Origin: Filosporella fistucella
Lineage: Eukaryota; Ascomycota; Leotiomycetes; Helotiales
DNA length: 64,000 nt
Reading direction: 5' to 3'
Assembly (NCBI GenBank): GCA_030077755.1
Contig: JAQJZZ010000007.1
Location: 2,220,271-2,284,270 of the forward strand
The notes below the pieces were generated by a model that had not been told where the DNA came from, did not search any database, and saw only the letters and a list, made by a program, of their open reading frames with translations. A program made the position numbers and the translations under genes. Positions 59,131-64,000 of the stretch are shown here, in pieces. Every line of letters starts with the position of its first letter. Positions within the stretch are counted from its first letter, which is position 1.

Positions 59131-60043
59131 TAAGGCTATTTATATATATATATATATATTTAATTTATTTAGGTAAGTTTAAATATAAATATATTATACT
59201 TTATCCTATTAATTTAGTACTTAACTTATATTAAAGCCTAACGCTAATAAATGTTATATATACAATTAAAAATAATATATAAAAAAGCGCTAAAAAAGGT
59301 TAGGCAATAATAAAGAATAAGAGTTAAAGTCAAGGTTCTTTCTAAAAGGGTTTAATAGGTTATAAAGTAAGGTTAATATAAAAAAGATTAATAAGTAAAG
59401 AATTTGAATAATAAGTAAAATTATTATAGGATATTAATATTAGTATTTAAATTAAAGGAAAGAAAAAGTAAGGAATTATGATAGAAAATAAATAATTAAG
59501 AAAGAATAAATAAAAAGAAATTAAGAGGAAAAAATGATTACAGTTTTAAAAAAAGAATAATAGGGTTTAAGAGAAATAATAAAATGAAATTATATTATTA
59601 AAAGATATAAAGAATAATAAGAAAGACTTAAAGTTAATAATAAGATTATTAAAAAAGATTAAAAGTAAAAGAAGAAAATAATAATAAAAAAATAAAGAAT
59701 AGTTATTAAAGGAAAAGGGAGGATAAAGATAAGAGGAAAGTAAAAAGAAAAGGGTTATAATTAGAGAATATATAAGAATTATTAAGGGAGAAAAAAAGAA
59801 AAAAAAAAGAAAGGATAATTTAATAAGTAAAGACGGGTTATTAAATAAGGGTTAAAATAATAGATAAGTATTAATAAAAGGGTTTAAGGAAAGAATAATA
59901 TAAGTTGGAAAGGGGGAGGAAAATGTTTAAAAGTAGAGAGGAGTAAATATAGAATATAAAAGTAAGAAAAGAGTGTGAATAAAAGAATATAGAGAGTGAA
60001 TTTAAATAAGGAAGGAAGAGGGTTAGGGTTTGGGAAAAAGGGA
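59131..60043 (+). other. TA microsatellite and C-depleted purine-rich tract
   Basis: After the helicase stop a (TA)n run lies at about 59142-59161. From about 59,270 to 60,040 the + strand is nearly all A, G and T with very few C, and A+G dominates. No coding frame is evident. It ends in AGGGTTAGGGTTTGGG at 60019-60034, just before module 3. Confidence 0.6.
60019..60034 (+). repeat. Interstitial telomere-like sequence at the module 2/3 border
   Basis: AGGGTTAGGGTTTGGG contains TTAGGG-type units in the same orientation as the terminal telomere and sits 10 bp before the start of the repeated module. Confidence 0.55.
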
Positions 60044-60813
60044 GTCTAGGTTATAGGCGGCGGCCGGCTAAGCGAGGCGGCTATGCCTTGCCCCCGCGAT
60101 CCTCGACGGCGACCGTGGCAGAGATAAATTAATTTAGGGCCAAATTAGGTGCTAATCGGATGCAAATAGGCTAGGAATTAATCGCGCATCGCATGCCCTT
60201 TATTCCTTATTTTTATCTTAATTATAACTTCTCTAATTTCATTTTAATAAGGACCTAGGCTTATTATGTGGTATTATATAATATTATATTAAGCTTAGTC
60301 ATAAAGCGTTACCCGATCTAATAATATATAATATCACATAATATTTAATCCTATTTACCTTAAAATAATCTCACTACCACGACCACTACTTATCCCAATA
60401 TTAGTTACTTCTCCCTTAAATAAATACTACTTATACCACATTTCTTCCCTAAGCCCCTCTCGAATTACTATTATATTATTAGCGGTTAACATATTACCAA
60501 AGCTATTACCGTGAGAGAAAAAGCGCCGAGCCATTAAGCGAACCTACTAGTAGTGATAAAGAATCGTAAACCGCGGCTAATAGCCTATTTTACCAAGCTC
60601 CTTTATTCTTGCTATATTCCCTAAGCTATTAAGCCAAAATATAATAGCATCTTCCTCATTTATTATAGCTCTTTTAAGCGGCGTTAAATCCATACCTCTA
60701 GTACTTAATACTTAATACCAGGTGAATTGCGATACCCTATACCCTTAATATCTTTAGGCATTTAGCTTACTTAATATATAGAATTGAGTCCCTCGAGTAA
60801 TAGGACGCTATAG
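60044..60813 (+). repeat. Subtelomeric module start repeat, copy 2 (~770 bp)
   Basis: Collinear with 53795-54560: begins GTCTAGGTTATAGGCGGCGG, has the same GC-rich box, GGATGCAAATAGGCTAGG, and ends CTCGAGTAATAGGACGCTATA. It is slightly less C-to-T changed than copy 1 in its second half. It lies upstream of the terminal decayed frame in the same orientation, as copy 1 does for the helicase. Confidence 0.82.
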
Positions 60814-60820
60814 TCCACTA

Positions 60821-60832
60821 AGGTTAGGGTTA
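60821..60832 (+). repeat. Interstitial telomere-like word AGGTTAGGGTTA
   Basis: Twelve bases with telomere-like units, 8 bp after the end of module start copy 2 and in the same orientation as the terminal telomere. Confidence 0.45.
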
Positions 60833-61081
60833 CCATTTAGGCTATTATAAGTAGATAATAATCCAAGTCTTAATAACCACTAAATAAACCTTAAGCAGAC
60901 CTTAATTCCCCCTCCTATAATTCCTTATCCGGCTTTATTATTAAAGCCTAAAGAAATATACTTTCCTCTTAGGTTGCTTACCCCTCCCTTTATCCACGAA
61001 AATAATAAGCCAAATAAAAGCTATTTTAGCCCTTAATTCCCAAGTGATAACTCATAATCACGTAGCCCTTTATTATCTTAT

Positions 61082-63905
61082 TATTTTAAGCAAATATATA
61101 GGCTATTAAATAGCAACTCGGTCTTAAATAGAGATACTATCTATCCATATATAGAGTCTAAACCGAATTCTAATAATTTATACGCCTATTCGCTACCTAA
61201 TACCGATTCGGGCCCGAATTACTAATAAAGCGCTAGGGATATTAGCTCTAATAATAAATTAGCTTATATATTACCCGGGAGCGAGTAAGAGGAGACCCGA
61301 TTTATTAAAGATAAAGAATAAGCCCTTAAAGACTAGCTATTCGGGATGGATTTAAGGGGCAAAGAGAGTAATGGGCCTAAGCTAAAGGAGGTCGAGGGGG
61401 ACGGCGAGGTAAAGGAAATTGAGGTGGATAGAGAGGCGGAGGAAATCGAGGTAAATATCCCGCTTAAGCTTACTCGCCACTTAATACGCTTTTAAGGGTA
61501 CTTTATAAAAAAGCATAAAGAGATCGCGGATAAGCATTAAATCGACTTTAAATTACTTATTCCTAAGTAATATTTAACTCTCTAAGAATATAATACGTTA
61601 ATTATAAGATGTGATTTGCCTAAACGGCTATTTAAGGCTAACTTGCTTATATATTCGGATTATAACGAGAATATTTCATAAAGCTAATTAATAGCATTTA
61701 AAGGCCTAGTCCACTTTATTACTTTATAAATTAGGGTCCTAATAAGGAGCAATTAGGAATTAAGTAATATAAGGAGTAATGATAAAGAGGAGCCGGATAT
61801 ATTAGAGCCCCTAACTCATTTATGCCTGCACTACTCCTAATATTAGATAGACTAAACCGAGGCTCGCTTTAATATTAATAGCTTTCTTAGGTTTATTTAA
61901 AGCCCGGCCTTTGCCAAATAAGGACTCCTTATTACATTTTACCTAAAATTTAATACTAACCTTTACACGAATCTTAAGTTATTTATAAGCGTGCCAAGGA
62001 CTATAACTCGGGGCAAAAGAGTTATAAAACGGACTTACAAGGTGCTATTACATAAAGTTCCGCACTATTACTAAGGGAGAATAATTGATTATAATAACAT
62101 TAATATATTCTGGTTTTTCCCGCGCATATATACATTAAATTTTATAACCAGTTTCCCTAAAACCGATAAGAATATAAGCCATAATTTATTATAGCTATAA
62201 ATTAACTTAATCCTAATCCCGGCTCTATTTCATTACTATTCGGGTTTAAATAAATAGCATTACCCCTTATCTTAGAAATATGCTCGCTAGCAAGCGTTAT
62301 TCCACTAGCGAATTAAACCTTTATTATCTAATAATAAAGGGGAATCAGAATACCGCGCACTTGCCCTATATTATCCTCTTTACCCTTTAGCGCTTATTAT
62401 AATTTGGCAGGATATCTAAGAGCAATTACTCTTCTTACCAAATCAAATTTTCCATAACGCTTAGCTTTTTTTCTTAAGTAAAAATACCAAGATCTAATAC
62501 TCTATACTAATAATTACCAAAGCCTAATAAGCGTTTAATACCTCTCTTTTTAATGCTATAGACTTTACTTACTTATAGCGAGACAAGTGCTAGATTAATC
62601 TTAATAAAGAGACCATCTACTTAAATTATAAACTTAATACGCCCGTAAATAAAGGGATATTTAAAGCCGACTTAATACCAATTACCTATCTATTCCATAC
62701 CTATTATTAAGAGAGTTTTACACATTAGGCAAAATTATTTAAAGGGAAAAGATTAATAAAATCTAGACTTTATCCTATAGCTATATTATAAGATATAAGT
62801 AATATGACCCTAAAAATATTAAAATTAAGCAAGAAGTGGCTAATTGGCTAGGTTTTATTATAAAGCTATAATTCCATTAAGGAATTCTTTAATATAGCCA
62901 AAAATAAACCTTTTTCCCATAAATCTTTAAACCAAGTCAATTGGGATAATGAGATTAGGAAGCTCCTATACCGGCTTAGGAAAGGTATATCCGAAAAGGC
63001 AATTAAGGGAATTCTCGAGGAATATTAATAAAATAAAGGATTCCTATATAATATTATAATAGATAATAAAAGGCTATTATTTGGCTACCGCGAAGAGCAT
63101 CGCATCTTACTATTATTTATAGATTAATTAAAAGACCGCTTACGGATAATAAATAAGTGGGATACTATTTGGGACCAAGTAAATGCAAATATGGCACATA
63201 TTTAAGAGATAGCTATACCCGATTATATATGCTTTCTTTATCTCAATATTAATAAGTATATTTCTCTTTTAAAATGGCTTTGCACCCTAGATATTATTAG
63301 CCGCATTAATTATAAGCACTATAAGTTAATGAGTATGCTTACTTAAGCCTTACCATTCACCTTTAACTCCGGACTAATAAATATAAGCACCGAGATTTAA
63401 AAGATAAAATTTAAGCGATAGAAAGGCAGAGGGCAAGTTATTAATATAGGATTAAGCGATATTATAGCAGCCTACGGGTATGCATGGTTTCCCTTATAAA
63501 TAGATTAAGATCGGTTTTAATTCCTATTAGAGTTTACTCGAAATCTAGCCTTTAATAATAATATGCTTTGCAAGATATACCGAGCCAATTAAAAGGTTAT
63601 TAAGGATGCTAAGGAAGACCTAGCCCGACTTAAAGCTATATTATCTTAGCTATAATTATATTAATTAGACGATATATGTCTTAAGTGGATTTTAAGGTAC
63701 CTTTATCACATTTTAATAATAGCTTACCATAAGAAAGTCTTCCATTATTAAAAGGATCTTATCCGGCCAGAATTTAAGGAAAAGGCTCTTTTAGGAGATA
63801 TTCCCCTTTATTAGCAATTTATTCTTAGCTATTTTAGACCCGAATCAGTTAAGAAACTCCATATTATCAAGCCTTAATAGACGAAGACAAAGATAATAAA
63901 AGCTA
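61082..63905 (+). pseudogene. Unidentified long decayed reading frame truncated by the telomere
   Basis: I do not recognise the family. A single frame can be followed from about 61,090 to the telomere; landmarks at 61154, 61346, 62018, 63008 and 63842 are in phase, giving more than 930 codons. As in the helicase, the interruptions are TAA/TAG/TGA where CAA, CAG or TGG would be expected, with no frameshift seen. An acidic stretch (KEVEGDGEVKEIEVDREAEE, after ATG 61346) is followed by a largely helical-looking region rich in Tyr, Leu and Ile, with landmarks LFHYYSGLN, NAIDFTYL, WDNEIRKLLYRLRKGIS and IDNKRLLFGYREEHRILL. The frame runs into TTAGGG units without a stop, so the original 3' end was lost when the telomere formed here. 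It may be a second class of subtelomeric gene. Confidence 0.6.
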
Positions 63906-64000
63906 TTAGGGTTAGGGTTAGGGTTAGGGTTAGGGTTAGGGTTAGGGTTAGGGTTAGGGTTAGGGTTAGGGTTAGGGTTAGGGTTAGGGTTAGGGTTAGG
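63906..64000 (+). repeat. Telomere, (TTAGGG)n
   Basis: About 15.8 perfect TTAGGG units, G-rich strand running 5' to 3' toward the right edge, as expected for the right end of a chromosome. The tract is abrupt, with no degenerate units at its start, and directly follows AAAGCTA of the decayed frame. The true telomere may be longer than the assembled tract. Confidence 0.98.

Noticed and set aside
52105..63905. Several hundred short open frames and stops in the AT-rich end
   Set aside because: They are by-products of C-to-T decay; only the two long in-phase frames and the helicase fragment have coding landmarks.
63906..64000. CRISPR array or other short regular repeat
   Set aside because: Perfect head-to-tail TTAGGG at a sequence end is telomere; no spacers exist anywhere in the window.

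Overview
The window is the right-hand end of a chromosome from a filamentous ascomycete (Pezizomycotina; Leotiomycetes/Helotiales is a guess from general resemblance). The evidence is a terminal TTAGGG tract at the right edge, many short 45-80 nt GT-AG introns, fungal families (PDR/ABC-G pump, Zn2Cys6 factor, two HET-domain proteins, striatin, H2A.Z), and a C-to-T decayed AT-rich subtelomere of the kind made by repeat-induced point mutation (RIP).

Positions 1-49.8 kb are ordinary gene-dense chromatin. In order: partial MFS transporter (-), GNAT acetyltransferase (-), nine-exon PDR-type ABC transporter (-), hexose-transporter-type MFS (-), a frameshifted NAD-dependent epimerase pseudogene (-), PHO88 (+), RAD14/XPA (+), striatin (+), a 13-exon Zn2Cys6 factor (+), PIG-P (-), threonine aldolase (-), DHA1-type MFS (+), HET protein (+), DOMON-cytochrome b561 protein (+), a ZZ-like Cys-rich protein (+), H2A.Z (+), an uncharacterised Cys/charged protein (+), GH31 alpha-glucosidase (-), allantoate-permease-like MFS (+), and a large HET protein with an N-terminal hydrophobic region (-). 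Exon models were built by hand from splice sites, and every complete intact model sums to a multiple of three. The genes are mostly independent; I see no biosynthetic cluster.

Positions 49.8-52.1 kb are a transition zone holding one small secreted 12-cysteine protein (effector-like) and the first copy of a dispersed repeat.

Positions 52.1-64.0 kb are an AT-rich, RIP-like subtelomere. It looks like a tandem series of modules, each beginning with the same GC-rich box. Module 1 is truncated and carries a fragment of a telomere-linked helicase (TLH). Module 2 carries a full-length RecQ-type TLH whose frame is unbroken from ATG to TGA over 1,457 codons apart from RIP-type nonsense codons. Module 3 carries an unidentified long decayed frame that runs directly into the telomere. 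Short telomere-like words lie beside the module borders. This subtelomeric structure is the most interesting part of the window.
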